64,000 nucleotides of DNA from Halosimplex halobium (GCF_051414055.1 NZ_JBLKNX010000004.1:186001-250000); one strand, 5' to 3'. Counted from the stretch's first letter, positions 24,327 through 33,340 are shown. Translations and numbers: made by a program. The notes: generated from the sequence alone by a model not told the origin.

Positions 24327-25027
24327 TGGAGGAGAGCGTCTCCGGCTTCAAGACCCGCGGCGGGTGGGTCGACGCGGTCGAACACGGCGAACGCATCGTC
24401 CGCGCGCTGAAGGACCTGCGGGAGGACGGCGAGGACGGCGTGTCGCTGGCCGCCCTCGACGAGTTCGACGAGTGGCGACCCAAGAGCCACGAACGGCTCG
24501 ACGAGGACGTCAACGCCAAGACCGCCGACCAGGCCAGCGTCCAGGAGGGCGAGGGCGAGAAGGCCGGCAAGGACCCCGACGAGGACCTCCAGACCGCCGG
24601 CGAGAAGCTCACGGAGTCCTACGAGAACCTCGAGGACGAGGACACCGACGCGGCCGTCGACAAGTGGGGCGAGTCGCTGGACTACGTGGCGCGGGCGGCC
24701 GACTCCGCCGGCCGCAAGGCCGTCCGGAAGGTCGAGGACGCCGTCTACCGCAACGTGATGACCCAGATCGCGCCCTACTACTTCGACAACGAACTCATCA
24801 GCGCGAACCTCCAGCGGGTGTCGGGCGACGACCGCCCGGAGTACGTCTTCGAGATCAACGTCAACGACGACGACCTGAAGATCAAGGTGTCGAACAAGCT
24901 GGCCGACTACGAGTCGACGGTCGACCGCTGGCACGTCGACACCGAGAAGGCGACCGACGCCGCCGAGGCCGCGGAGGGCGTCGAGGCGCCCGATCCCGAC
25001 GCCGAGGCCGACGCCGAGACGACCTGA
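24326..25027 (+). CDS. DUF5828-family protein
   Basis: A 233-residue soluble acidic protein. The start MEESVSGFKTRGGWVDAVEHGERIV, a Glu/Lys-rich middle (about 60-95) and a globular C-terminal part (VEDAVYRNVMTQIAPYYFDNELISANL, then a beta-rich EYVFEINVNDDDLKIKV) fit the halobacterial DUF5828 family as I remember it. The tail is disordered. It is translationally coupled to the preceding 72-residue protein, so the two probably act together. No enzymatic motif is visible. Confidence 0.8.
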   Translation: MEESVSGFKTRGGWVDAVEHGERIVRALKDLREDGEDGVSLAALDEFDEWRPKSHERLDEDVNAKTADQASVQEGEGEKAGKDPDEDLQTAGEKLTESYENLEDEDTDAAVDKWGESLDYVARAADSAGRKAVRKVEDAVYRNVMTQIAPYYFDNELISANLQRVSGDDRPEYVFEINVNDDDLKIKVSNKLADYESTVDRWHVDTEKATDAAEAAEGVEAPDPDAEADAETT

Positions 25028-25116
25028 GCGGCCGACTTTCTCCGGACCGACACGTCACCGCCCGAACCCGCCGCAGCCGGCAAGCTATTAAGGCAACGGC
25101 CGGTAGCCGTGGCCAG

Positions 25117-26289
25117 ATGGCATCGCTGGGGATACTGCTGGTCGCGGCGGCGGCGAGTCTGTTCATGGCGTGGGCGATCGGCGCGGGTTCCTCGGGGTCG
25201 ACCCCCTTCGCGCCCGCGGTCGGCGCCAACGCGATCTCGGTGATGCGGGCCGGCTTTATCGTCGGGATCCTCGGGCTCGCCGGCGCGGTCTTCCAGGGTG
25301 CCAATGTCACCGAGGCGGTCGGCCAGGAGCTCATCCGGGGGGTCACGCTCTCGCCCGTGGCCGCCGTGGTCGCGCTCACCACGGCGGCGATCCTCGTCGC
25401 CGTCGGCGTCTTCGCCGGCTATCCCATCGCCACCGCGTTCACGGTCACCGGCGCCGTCGTCGGCGTCGGCCTCGCGCTGGGCGGCGACCCGGCGTGGGCG
25501 AAGTACCGGCAGATCGCCGCGCTGTGGGTCGCGACGCCGTTCCTCGGCGGGGGGATCGCCTACGGGACCGCCCGCCTGCTGCGCAACGAGGGCATACCCG
25601 AACGGGTCGCCGTGCCCGCGCTCGCGGGCGTCGTCGGCGCCATCCTCGCCAACGTCCAGTTCGTCTTCCTCGGCCCCGCCGGCGAGCAGGACTCGGTCGT
25701 CACCGCGGTCGGGGGCGCCGTCGACGCGCCGCTGCTCGCCGTGCGGGCGGGCGTCTCCCTGGCGTTCGCGGCCGTCGCCGCGCTCGCGCTCTGGGTCGAC
25801 ATCCGCTCGAACGGCGAGCGCGGCCAGCGGCACTTCCTGCTCGTCCTCGGCGGCCTCGTCGCGTTCTCGGCCGGCGGCAGCCAGGTCGGCCTCGCGATCG
25901 GGCCGCTGGTCCCGCTGCTCGACCCGTTCGGGCTCCCCATCGTCGCCGTCCTCCTCGGTGGGGGGATCGGCCTCCTGGTCGGCTCGTGGACCGGCGCGCC
26001 GCGGATGATCAAGGCCCTCTCGCAGGACTACTCCTCGCTCGGCCCCCGCCGGTCGATCGCCGCGCTCATTCCCTCCTTCGCGATCGCCCAGACCGCCGTC
26101 TTCTTCGGCATCCCCGTCTCGTTCAACGAGATCATCGTCTCGGCCATCGTCGGCAGCGGCTACGCCGCCGGCAACAGCGCGGTCAGCAAGGAGAAGATGC
26201 TCAAGACCGTCGCCGCCTGGGTCGGCTCGCTGGTGCTGGCGCTCGGCGTCAGCTACGGCGCGTTCGCCGCCGTCGACGCCGTGCTGTGA
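25117..26289 (+). CDS. inorganic phosphate transporter, Pit family
   Basis: A 390-residue membrane protein of the PiT (Pit/PHO4) family, which moves phosphate with a cation across the membrane. The two repeated family signatures are visible: AVGANAISVMRAG near 35-47 in the N-terminal half and VSAIVGSGYAAGNSAVS near 345-361 in the C-terminal half. About ten hydrophobic segments are spread along the protein. Start ATG at 25117 has a TATA-like ctattaagg about 28 bp before it. It is 90 bp behind the DUF5828-like gene and ends before the palindromic element P2. No phoU-like gene is adjacent. Confidence 0.88.
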   Translation: MASLGILLVAAAASLFMAWAIGAGSSGSTPFAPAVGANAISVMRAGFIVGILGLAGAVFQGANVTEAVGQELIRGVTLSPVAAVVALTTAAILVAVGVFAGYPIATAFTVTGAVVGVGLALGGDPAWAKYRQIAALWVATPFLGGGIAYGTARLLRNEGIPERVAVPALAGVVGAILANVQFVFLGPAGEQDSVVTAVGGAVDAPLLAVRAGVSLAFAAVAALALWVDIRSNGERGQRHFLLVLGGLVAFSAGGSQVGLAIGPLVPLLDPFGLPIVAVLLGGGIGLLVGSWTGAPRMIKALSQDYSSLGPRRSIAALIPSFAIAQTAVFFGIPVSFNEIIVSAIVGSGYAAGNSAVSKEKMLKTVAAWVGSLVLALGVSYGAFAAVDAVL

Positions 26290-26410
26290 CGGGGTGTGGA
26301 CGCCGACGCGGAACGCAGAGGGAAGCGCCGCCGCTCGTGGGGTGAGTCACCACGCACCACGCGCAGAGCCGAAAAGTCGCCGCGACGCCTCGACCGGAGG
26401 CCGGGGGCTT

Positions 26411-26484
26411 ATACGGATTATTGCAAGCGTTTCCCGGGTCGACCGCACGCGTGCGGTCGATCCCGGACTGTTTTGCAATAGTAT
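26411..26484. repeat. palindromic element P2 between convergent genes
   Basis: A homologue of P1 in inverse orientation. Arms ATACGGATTATTGCAA and TTGCAATAGTAT flank the inner inverted repeat CCCGGGTCGACCGCACG / CGTGCGGTCGATCCCGG, which closes with no loop bases other than the shared centre. One outer arm has lost a base and carries a change, so the palindrome is imperfect. It lies between the phosphate transporter gene and the stop codon of the S6e gene, which are convergent. Confidence 0.87.
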
Positions 26485-26870
26485 TACTCCTCGTCGCCGA
26501 GCAGGTCGGCGGGGTCCTCGCCGCCGCGGTCGGTGATCCGGGCGTTGATCTGGCGGGTCGCCTCGCCGACCTCGCGGCCGCGGACGGTGACGCGGCGGCG
26601 CTCGCCGTCGCGGTCCGGGTCGTAGCCCGTGCCGCCCTCGAGCATGATCTGCTTGAGTTCGGTGCCGCGCACGTCGCTGCGCATCGGCCGACCGGTCTCG
26701 TCGGAGCCGCCGGTGATCTCCAGGGTGAACCCGGAGAGGCCGACGGCGCCGCCGTCGACCTCCTCACCGATCTCGCGGCCGATGAATCGGTTCGCGTCCT
26801 GTCCGTCGATCTCGACCTGGTAGGTGTGGCCGTCCTCCGGGTCGGAGACGGCGACCGTGAAATCTGCCAT
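26484..26870 (-). CDS. rps6e: 30S ribosomal protein S6e
   Basis: A 128-residue ribosomal protein of the S6e family, part of the small subunit. The start MADFTVAVSDPEDGHTYQVE, the central GLSGFTLEITGGSDETGRPM and the RRVTVRGREVGEATRQINAR region near 88-107 are all typical. An AT-rich cttttgaac on the minus strand about 25 bp before the start fits a leaderless promoter. The stop codon overlaps the end of P2. Confident by sequence. Confidence 0.95.
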   Translation of the reverse strand: MADFTVAVSDPEDGHTYQVEIDGQDANRFIGREIGEEVDGGAVGLSGFTLEITGGSDETGRPMRSDVRGTELKQIMLEGGTGYDPDRDGERRRVTVRGREVGEATRQINARITDRGGEDPADLLGDEE

Positions 26871-26961
26871 ACCCGGTCGAACTCGGCGCGCGTTCAAAAG
26901 CCCGTCGGAACGCCCCGTCCGTCGCCGTACCCGCCGAGCCAACCGTTCGCACGGGTCCGCG

Positions 26962-27471
26962 TCACCGCGACTCCTGTCCCGTCCTATCCCCGCCGTCCGT
27001 CGCCTCGCCGTCGTCCGCGTCGTCCCCTTCCCGCAGGTCCAGGGTGAACCCGGTCTTGGCCTCGCGGTCGAACCCGCACGACTCGTAGAACTCGTGTTTC
27101 CAGGCCCGGTCGGAGCCGGTCAGCAGCATTACCTTGTAACAGCCGCGCTCGCGCGCCCGGTCGACGGCCGCCTCGACGCACTGGCTGCCGAAGCCCTCGC
27201 CACGGTAGGCTTCGTGGGTGACGACGTTCTCGACCAGCGCGAACGGTCGCGCACCCCGCGTCAGGTTCCTCGTCACCGACAGCAGGCAGGTGGCGACGAG
27301 CCGACCCTCGTGTTCGACGACCACGACATCGAGCGTCTCGTCGGCGACCATTTCCGCCCAGAGGCCCGACACCTCGTCGGGCGCGAGTTCGGGGTCGTCG
27401 GGGTCGAGATGCCGGTAGAGTTCGAGCAGTTCGTCCAGTTCGTCGCGGCGGGCGGATCTGACCGTCGCCAT
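26962..27471 (-). CDS. GNAT-family N-acetyltransferase
   Basis: A 169-residue GNAT acetyltransferase that uses acetyl-CoA. Start ATG at 27471 gives MATVRSARRDELDELLELYR. The core strands VVVEHEGRLVATCLLSVTRN and FALVENVVTHEAYRGEGFGS are present, with RGEGFG (about 96-101) as the pyrophosphate-binding motif. YKVMLLTGSDRAWKHEFYESCGF forms the C-terminal region. Substrate unknown. The acidic tail of about 20 residues is probably disordered. It begins 60 bp after the stop of the dUTPase-like gene and may be in its transcript. Confidence 0.9.
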   Translation of the reverse strand: MATVRSARRDELDELLELYRHLDPDDPELAPDEVSGLWAEMVADETLDVVVVEHEGRLVATCLLSVTRNLTRGARPFALVENVVTHEAYRGEGFGSQCVEAAVDRARERGCYKVMLLTGSDRAWKHEFYESCGFDREAKTGFTLDLREGDDADDGEATDGGDRTGQESR

Positions 27472-27530
27472 GGGCGTTCGTGCGTGGCTGGGCCGGCACC
27501 GACAATGAATCGCGGTGGTCCGGGGCGGCC

Positions 27531-27962
27531 TCACGCCCGTTCGACGCTCACGACCGTCGAGACGCGGGCGTTCTCCTTCAGGCGGATGCCCGCGCCGCCG
27601 ACCGACAGCGGCACGCGCCCGAGTTCCGACAGCTCCAGCGTCGGGTGGAAGGCGCCGCGGGCGGCCACGGCGTCGCGCGTCTGCACCCGCGCGACCGAGT
27701 CGTCGGGGACCGACAGCGACTCGTTGTACGCGACCAGATACTGGCCCGCGTCGAGGTGCCACCACTGGTAGTCGTCGCCCTCGTTCCGGAACTGGCGGTC
27801 GTGCGGTTCGAGGTCCGCGGCTTCGAGTTCGCCGCCCCCGAAGTCCACCCGGCCGGGCTCGGCGACCTCGTAGACCTCCGTGACCGTGAGATCGAGCCCC
27901 CGCCCCTCGGTCTGGGTCGGCTCGTGGACGATCCCGTCGACGAACGCCGTCAGGTCCGTCAT
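27531..27962 (-). CDS. dUTPase/dCTP deaminase-like nucleotide hydrolase
   Basis: A 143-residue protein resembling the trimeric dUTPase/dCTP-deaminase family, which keeps dUTP low. Supporting stretches are YLVAYNESLSVPDD, VQTRDAVAARGAFHPTL and VGGAGIRLKENARVSTVV. It is shorter than usual dCTP deaminases (about 190 residues), and the classic dUTPase motif 3 GxxDxxY is not obvious, so activity should not be assumed. The ATG at 27962 was preferred over one nine codons earlier. R5 lies about 115 bp upstream. Confidence 0.72.
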   Translation of the reverse strand: MTDLTAFVDGIVHEPTQTEGRGLDLTVTEVYEVAEPGRVDFGGGELEAADLEPHDRQFRNEGDDYQWWHLDAGQYLVAYNESLSVPDDSVARVQTRDAVAARGAFHPTLELSELGRVPLSVGGAGIRLKENARVSTVVSVERA

Positions 27963-28079
27963 ATCCGTGTCTCCGACCGCGCCGGGCAAAAGCGTGGGGT
28001 CGGTCGGGAAGTGTTCCGTTTGAGTTGTTCGTTGAGTAGTGGTTCCTGATTGTTCCGGTGTGGAAGGGAGTTATTCGGG

Positions 28080-28520
28080 AGCGACCGCAGTCGACAGCAG
28101 GCGCTGAACGCCCTCGGCACGCTCGCTCGGAGTTGGATCGACCGCACTCGACAGCGAGTGCTGAAAGCCCTCGGCCCGCTCGCGGTCGCTGAGCGACATA
28201 TCCGCGCTCTCCGCACCGCCCGCGCGGATAGGGGTCGCTCAGACGACTAAAGTGGACGCGAGCGCGCCTCGCCCTTTCAGTCCGCCAGGGACCGCACAGC
28301 ACGGCACCGCAACCACCCCGCACAGCACCGCAGACAGCCACGAGCCTCCCCAGCCGATTCGCGACACGCGAGTCGCGAATCCGCCGTCGGAGCACGCTCC
28401 GACGAGCCTTCGGTCGCAGGCTCCCGAAGACCTCGCGCGGCTACCGTCGCGCGATGAAACGCGCTCCAGCGCGCGCCGACCGCACCGCAACCGCTCACCG
28501 CAACAGCTCCTGGCTGTACT
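28080..28520. repeat. dispersed palindrome-rich intergenic element, copy R5
   Basis: Orientation A. Two end-module copies (28105-28190) are followed by the GATA-type inverted repeat (GCGACATATCCGCGC / GCGCGGATAGGGGTCGC). Then come a TCGCGA-type palindrome near 28365-28380, GTCGGAGC-AC-GCTCCGAC (28386-28403), and the tail with CGCGCGATGAAACGCGCTCC, ending CTCCTGGCTGTACT. The GGGAGAGC palindrome of R1 to R4 is replaced by the shorter GTCCGCCAGGGACC. It sits between the 5' end of the dUTPase-like gene and the 3' end of arcS. Confidence 0.87.
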
Positions 28521-28558
28521 GACCGTGTCCACCGAGCGGGGCGGTCCGACGACCTCAC

Positions 28559-30355
28559 TCAGTCCAGTTCCTCGACGTGGCGGACGTGGGCGGCGATCCC
28601 GCGGGTCGAGCGGGCCATCTCGGGGCCGGACATCTCCGCGCGGCCGACGGCGAAGGCGCTGGGGCCCTCGAAGACGACTTCGTCGCCGACGCGGATCGAC
28701 TCGTCGGCGTCGACGATGCCCGGCGCGAGGACGCTCCCGTGGGGGACGAAGTCGTCGATCTGGACGCGCTTGGTGGGCGCGTCGCTCTCGACCCACCGGC
28801 GGGCGCCCGCGAGCGTGAACGCCAGCGTCCCGTAGGGGCGGACGACCACGGCCAGTTGCTCGCCGTCGCCGTCGTGGGCCTGGAGGCCGGGGTGGCTCCC
28901 CCGGATCCGGAGGTCGTCGAAGAGGTCGTCGCCCGCGCCGGGACCGAACTGGTAGTCGGCGATCGCTCTGATGGTATTGTGCTGGCGCTCGCGCTTGCCG
29001 TACTTCAGTTCGCCTTCGAGCTCGCTGGCGAGGTTGCCCAGGGAGTCGGTCGTGGTCGGGTGGTCCTCGACGGTGTAGGTGAACTCGGTCCCCAGCGACG
29101 CCTCGACGCGCTCGCAGATGGGCCGGTAGTCCTCGGGCACGTGGGCGATGACCCGCGGATAGTCGGTGTTCTCCAGGTACCGCTCCAGCACGTTCGCGAC
29201 GAACTCGACCTCGTTTTCGCTCCAGCGGCCGGTGACGACGGAGTCGTAGTGCTGGGCGGGGTAGGTGAGCTCCAGTTCCTGCGGGACGACGCCGATGGGC
29301 GAGGTCATCGACACCTTGTGGGCGCGCCACTGGACGGCGTCGTGGTACTGGCCGTGGCTCTGGGAGTCGCTGTACGGTTTGCGCGCCGAGCAGGGTACGA
29401 GCACGAGCGGGTTGCCGAAGCGGTTGCGATAGCGCGAGGTGACTCGCTCGGCGAACCGCTGGATCTCCACCCGGCGGATGGTGTCCTCCGTGGCGGCGGT
29501 GATCTCGGCCTGCCGCAGAATGGGGGTTCGCTCCTCCAGATAGCCGTACTGCCCGTCGAGGCGGCGGAAGACGGCGGTGAGCCACTGTTCGTGGCGGGCC
29601 TGGCCCTCGATGTAGTCGCGCAGGCGGCCGTCGCGGATCCGCCGGCGGACGGTCTTCAGGGCGGCGGCCAGGGCGTTGACGTTGTGGCGGGCGCAGTCGG
29701 CGCGGTCGAACTCCTCGCGGGGCTGCTGGCAGACGGGGCAGGCGCAGGGGAGTTCGTCGAGGTCTTCGAGGAACTGGTGGCCGTCGACGGTGAGATAGCG
29801 ACCCTGGGTGCCGCGGACGACGGCGCGGTCGGCGTCGACGAGGTCGACGCCCGCGTAGACCAGCGTCGCGACGTTGGCGGGCGTGGCGACCCCCGGCAGG
29901 TACAGCGCGGCGTCGTAGGGGATCGCCTCGCGGACCCGGACCATCGCGTCGACGAACTGCTCGGCGTGGCCGGCGATCCCCGGCGCCCCCGAGAGGACGT
30001 AGGCGTCGGTCCCCAGGTCCTCGGCGGTGTCGGCCGAGATCACGGCGGCGCTCGGGAAGTCCACGTCGGTGACCTCGGGCCCGAACGCGTCCTGCACTTC
30101 GTCGGGTGTGCCGGCGGGGAACCCGCGGGCAGGCAGGACGGTGAGCCGCGCGTCGTCGCCCTCGGGGGCGTCGGGCTCGGTCGCCCACCCGCTGCCCTCG
30201 TCGGCGAGGACTGGGTGGGCGGCCCCCACCTCGGGGGCGTCGTCGTCGCGGTCGGCGTCGGTGACTACGGCGGGCGTCGTCACCGGCGAGTCGAGGCGCA
30301 CCTCGGCGAGACGGGCCGCCCCGTCGCGCTCGTGGACCTCGAAGTGGTCGGTCAT
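28559..30355 (-). CDS. arcS: archaeosine synthase subunit alpha (ArcS)
   Basis: A 598-residue ArcS, which attaches an amine donor to preQ0 in tRNA at position 15. The catalytic signature PCSARKPYSDSQSH is at about 319-332. A TGT-like N-terminal half includes the zinc-ligand region PCACPVCQQ with a later Cys and His (ADCARHNV). The C-terminal 80 residues (KRVQIDDFVPHGSVLAPGIV onward) form a PUA RNA-binding domain. Full length for halobacterial ArcS. tgtA lies 5 kb to the right on the same strand and the RaSEA gene 5 kb to the left. R5 follows its stop codon. Confidence 0.93.
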   Translation of the reverse strand: MTDHFEVHERDGAARLAEVRLDSPVTTPAVVTDADRDDDAPEVGAAHPVLADEGSGWATEPDAPEGDDARLTVLPARGFPAGTPDEVQDAFGPEVTDVDFPSAAVISADTAEDLGTDAYVLSGAPGIAGHAEQFVDAMVRVREAIPYDAALYLPGVATPANVATLVYAGVDLVDADRAVVRGTQGRYLTVDGHQFLEDLDELPCACPVCQQPREEFDRADCARHNVNALAAALKTVRRRIRDGRLRDYIEGQARHEQWLTAVFRRLDGQYGYLEERTPILRQAEITAATEDTIRRVEIQRFAERVTSRYRNRFGNPLVLVPCSARKPYSDSQSHGQYHDAVQWRAHKVSMTSPIGVVPQELELTYPAQHYDSVVTGRWSENEVEFVANVLERYLENTDYPRVIAHVPEDYRPICERVEASLGTEFTYTVEDHPTTTDSLGNLASELEGELKYGKRERQHNTIRAIADYQFGPGAGDDLFDDLRIRGSHPGLQAHDGDGEQLAVVVRPYGTLAFTLAGARRWVESDAPTKRVQIDDFVPHGSVLAPGIVDADESIRVGDEVVFEGPSAFAVGRAEMSGPEMARSTRGIAAHVRHVEELD

Positions 30356-30427
30356 GGTTCTCCCGTCGGTGTGTGGTGGGATGAGACTGTCGTCTCGGGG
30401 CGGGACCGGGGACCCGCTACCGGTCGC

Positions 30428-30745
30428 TCACACCACGAGCGGGAGCGCGAGCAACACGATCGCGCCGATACAGGCGAGCGTCGCCAGCAGCAGCCGCTCG
30501 AAGCGGTCGCCGACCGGGACGACCTCGCGGTAGGCGGGGTCGAGCGTCCAGACCATCCGGTAGTACAGCCCCGCGGTCGACGCGGCGAACAGCCCCGTCG
30601 AGACGACTACCCCGTACCGGATCGGGAGCCCCAGCGCCCGGAAGTACAGCGGGCCGAACGAGTAGACGACCGCGAACGCGATGCCCGCCACCACCAGGAA
30701 GGGCACGGGGTCGACCGCCTCCCCTTCCTGGTTCCGGAGCTTCAT
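30428..30745 (-). CDS. three-helix membrane protein
   Basis: A 105-residue membrane protein with hydrophobic segments near 16-34, 42-60 and 84-104 and a hydrophilic loop containing YYRMVWTLDPAYREVVPVG. I recognise no family. It lies 72 bp upstream of arcS on the same strand, so co-transcription is possible but not needed. The start ATG at 30745 opens MKLRNQEGEAVDPVPF. Confidence 0.72.
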   Translation of the reverse strand: MKLRNQEGEAVDPVPFLVVAGIAFAVVYSFGPLYFRALGLPIRYGVVVSTGLFAASTAGLYYRMVWTLDPAYREVVPVGDRFERLLLATLACIGAIVLLALPLVV

Positions 30746-30866
30746 GCGCGCGCTTGGGGCGCGACGGCCGTATGTCTTGTCCGCCGCCGTCCGCGCCGCC
30801 AGGGAGACGTGCCGGCGGTCGTCCCGTCACCGAGTCGTTTAGGTGGGGCCGTCGAGACACGCAGGT

Positions 30867-31472
30867 ATGCTCGTGACGCTGGAGGGGCTCGACGGCAGCG
30901 GGAAGTCTTCGGCGGCCGCCCACCTCGCCGACAGCGGCGCCGTCCCAGCCGACGCGGTGTTCACCCGCGAGCCCACCGAGTCGTGGTACGGCGAGGCGGT
31001 CGCCCGCTCGATCGGCGACGAGGACGCCGACTCGCTGGCCGAGCTGTTCCTCTACACCGCCGACCACGCCGACCACCTCGACCGGACGATCCGCCCCGCC
31101 CTCGCGGACGACCGGCTCGTCGTCTCCGACCGCTACTCCGACTCCCGGTACGCCTACCAGGGCGCGACGCTCGCCGACCACCCCCACCTCGACGTCGACG
31201 ACCCGCTCGCCTACGTCCGCGACGTGCACCGGCCGTTCACCCGCCGACCCGACGCGACGATCTATCTCGACGTCGACCCCGAGACGGGCGCCCGCCGGGC
31301 GGGGGCGACCAACAAGATGGAACAGGTCGCGTTCCTCGAGGCCGTCCGCGAGAACTACGAGCGGCTGATCGACGACGACCCCGGGCGGTTCGTCCGCGTC
31401 GACGCCACCCGCCCGCAGGAGGCGGTGTTGGCCGACATGGAGTCGGCGGTGGTCGAGTTGCTCGACGGGTGA
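30867..31472 (+). CDS. tmk: thymidylate kinase
   Basis: A 201-residue dTMP kinase that phosphorylates dTMP to dTDP. The P-loop EGLDGSGKSS is at 6-15, the DRY-type motif VVSDRYSDSRYAYQG near 89-103, and the TREPTESWYGE substrate loop near 37-47. The lid region ETGARRAGATNKME is shorter than in bacteria but carries the usual arginines. Start ATG at 30867. It faces away from the small membrane-protein gene upstream. Confidence 0.92.
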   Translation: MLVTLEGLDGSGKSSAAAHLADSGAVPADAVFTREPTESWYGEAVARSIGDEDADSLAELFLYTADHADHLDRTIRPALADDRLVVSDRYSDSRYAYQGATLADHPHLDVDDPLAYVRDVHRPFTRRPDATIYLDVDPETGARRAGATNKMEQVAFLEAVRENYERLIDDDPGRFVRVDATRPQEAVLADMESAVVELLDG

Positions 31473-31493
31473 GAGGGGCGTTTCAGCGGACTT

Positions 31494-31847
31494 TCAGCGA
31501 TTCTCGTAGCGGTTTGGCCGGTCGCCCCGGTCCCAGCGGTCGGGGAGGTCGACCTCGTCGGGGGAGGGCATCCAGAAGTAGTCGAAGGTGATGCCCGCGA
31601 CCGTCGGCAGGAGGACGATCACCGTCACGACCGCCCCGGCCGAGCCAAGGTCCGGCCCCAGCGGGAGGACGCCGCTGAAAAACAGCGTCGACATGACGAG
31701 CGCGAACGGGACGAGCAGGGCGGCGTAGAGGAACCCGCCCCAGCGGGTCGACAGCCGCACCCGGAAGAAGCGCGTCATCAGCGCGGCGACCGCGCTGTGG
31801 GCGACGAGGAGGAAGACCAGTTCGAGGGCGTCGACGGCACTGACCAT
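31494..31847 (-). CDS. small halobacterial membrane protein
   Basis: A 117-residue membrane protein with about three hydrophobic segments (about 4-24, 36-62, 70-92) and a hydrophilic tail DYFWMPSPDEVDLPDRWDRG. The start at 31847 was chosen because it precedes the first hydrophobic segment directly. It is convergent with tmk, 21 bp apart, and divergent from the E1-alpha gene. I do not recognise the family. Confidence 0.72.
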   Translation of the reverse strand: MVSAVDALELVFLLVAHSAVAALMTRFFRVRLSTRWGGFLYAALLVPFALVMSTLFFSGVLPLGPDLGSAGAVVTVIVLLPTVAGITFDYFWMPSPDEVDLPDRWDRGDRPNRYENR

Positions 31848-31939
31848 ACCGGCCGTAGGGGCCGCGCGCTCTTTGAGGTGTCGACTGCGCGCTCGCGAGT
31901 CGGCGCAATCCATTTTTCGGCCCCGCCCCACGGGACGGT

Positions 31940-32992
31940 ATGCACCGCGTCGTCGGCGAGCGGTCGCTGGGCGAGTCGAGCGTCGAACCCGACCTGGCGC
32001 GTACGCTGCTCCGGGAGATGGTCTTCGCCCGGGTCTTCGACGAGCGGGCGGTCGCGCTCCAGCGCCGCGGCTGGATGAGCGGCTACCCGCCCTTCGAGGG
32101 CCAGGAGGCCTCCCAGGTCGGCGCGGCCCGCGCGCTCGCCGCCGACGACTGGCTCTTCCCGACGTATCGCTCGAACGCCATGCAGCTCGCCCGCGGCCGC
32201 TCGCCCGCCGACATCCTCCGCTTTCGCCGCGGGTTCTCCGAGTACGAACCCGTCGACGAGGACGACGCCATCGCTGGCAGGGAGCCGGTCACGTTCACGC
32301 AGGCGACGCCGATCGCGACCCAGCTCCCCCACGCCGTCGGGGCGGGGATGGCCGCGGCCCACCGGGGGGCCGACCGCGTCGCGTGCGCCTGTCTCGGCGA
32401 CGGCGCCACCTCGGAGGGGGACTTCCACGAGGCGCTGAACTTCGCGGGCGTGTTCTCGGCGCCGGTCGTCTTCCTCTGCGAGAACAACGGCTGGGCGATC
32501 AGCCTGCCGACCGACCGCCAGACGGCCAGCGAGACCATCGCCGGGAAGGCCGACGCCTACGGTATCGAGGGCGTGCGAGTCGACGGGATGGACCCGCTCG
32601 CGGTCTACGAGGTCGTCGCCGAGGCCCGCGAATCGGCCCTGTCGGGCGACCCCGTGCTCGTCGAGAGCCTGACCTACCGCCGGGGGCCGCACACGACCGC
32701 CGACGACCCCGACCGCTACCGCGACGCGGCGACCGGGGACCTGCCCGAGTGGCGGACTGCGGACCCGCTGGAGCGGTACACCGACTACCTGCGGGAGGAA
32801 GGCGTCGTCGACGAGGGGTTCGTCGCGGCCGCGCGCGAAGCGGCCCGCGAGGAGCTGGACGAGGCCGTCGCCGCCGCCGAGGGGAGCGAACCCGACCCGG
32901 ACGACGTGTTCGACCACGCCTATGCGGCGCCCCCGCCGCGGCTTCGCGACCAGCGGCGGTCCGTCGTCGAGCGGGACGAACGGCGGGAGTGA
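31940..32992 (+). CDS. 2-oxoacid dehydrogenase E1 component, alpha subunit
   Basis: A 350-residue thiamine-diphosphate enzyme subunit of the pyruvate/branched-chain 2-oxoacid dehydrogenase E1-alpha family. The cofactor motif GDGATSEGDFHEALNFAG through CENNGW lies near 149-180. The start region has GWMSGYPPFEGQEASQVGAA and LFPTYRSNAMQLARG. A tail of about 30 residues is charged. No beta subunit, E2 or E3 gene is next to it, which is unusual because the alpha subunit needs a beta partner. Which 2-oxoacid it serves cannot be told. Confidence 0.9.
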   Translation: MHRVVGERSLGESSVEPDLARTLLREMVFARVFDERAVALQRRGWMSGYPPFEGQEASQVGAARALAADDWLFPTYRSNAMQLARGRSPADILRFRRGFSEYEPVDEDDAIAGREPVTFTQATPIATQLPHAVGAGMAAAHRGADRVACACLGDGATSEGDFHEALNFAGVFSAPVVFLCENNGWAISLPTDRQTASETIAGKADAYGIEGVRVDGMDPLAVYEVVAEARESALSGDPVLVESLTYRRGPHTTADDPDRYRDAATGDLPEWRTADPLERYTDYLREEGVVDEGFVAAAREAAREELDEAVAAAEGSEPDPDDVFDHAYAAPPPRLRDQRRSVVERDERRE

Positions 32993-33109
32993 GCCGCCGT
33001 CGCGGGAGTGAGCCGGCACAGTGGGCCGAGCGGCGGTGGCGCCGCCGGGTCGGTCCGACCGCGGCTGCGGAGCCGGGGCGGCGTGAGGATCCGGTCGCGA
33101 GGAGAGCGG

Positions 33110-33340
33110 TCAGTCCAGACAGATGTAGGTCTTCGTGTCGGCGACGCCGTCGAGGTCGCGGAGTTTCGTCGCGACGCCGTGCATGAGGTCGTACACCTCC
33201 TCGCCGACCGCCTCGACGATGATGTCGTACTGGCCGGCGACGATGTGCGCCTCCTCGACCCCGTCGATCCCCCGGATCGAGTCGAGCAACTGTTCGGACT
33301 TCCCGGCCGCCGTCTTCACCATAATAAAGGCCCGCACCAT
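33110..33340 (-). CDS. stand-alone Lrp/AsnC ligand-binding (RAM) domain protein
   Basis: A 76-residue protein equal to the effector-binding RAM domain of Lrp/AsnC regulators, without a DNA-binding domain. MVRAFIMVKTAAGKSEQLLDSI, then VEEAHIVAGQYDIIVEA, gives the beta-alpha-beta-beta pattern. Such proteins bind amino acids at dimer interfaces. A paralogue of identical length lies at 34206-34436, and the two bracket trkA. A TATA-like box (minus strand ggtttttgg) lies about 28 bp before the ATG. Confidence 0.88.
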   Translation of the reverse strand: MVRAFIMVKTAAGKSEQLLDSIRGIDGVEEAHIVAGQYDIIVEAVGEEVYDLMHGVATKLRDLDGVADTKTYICLD

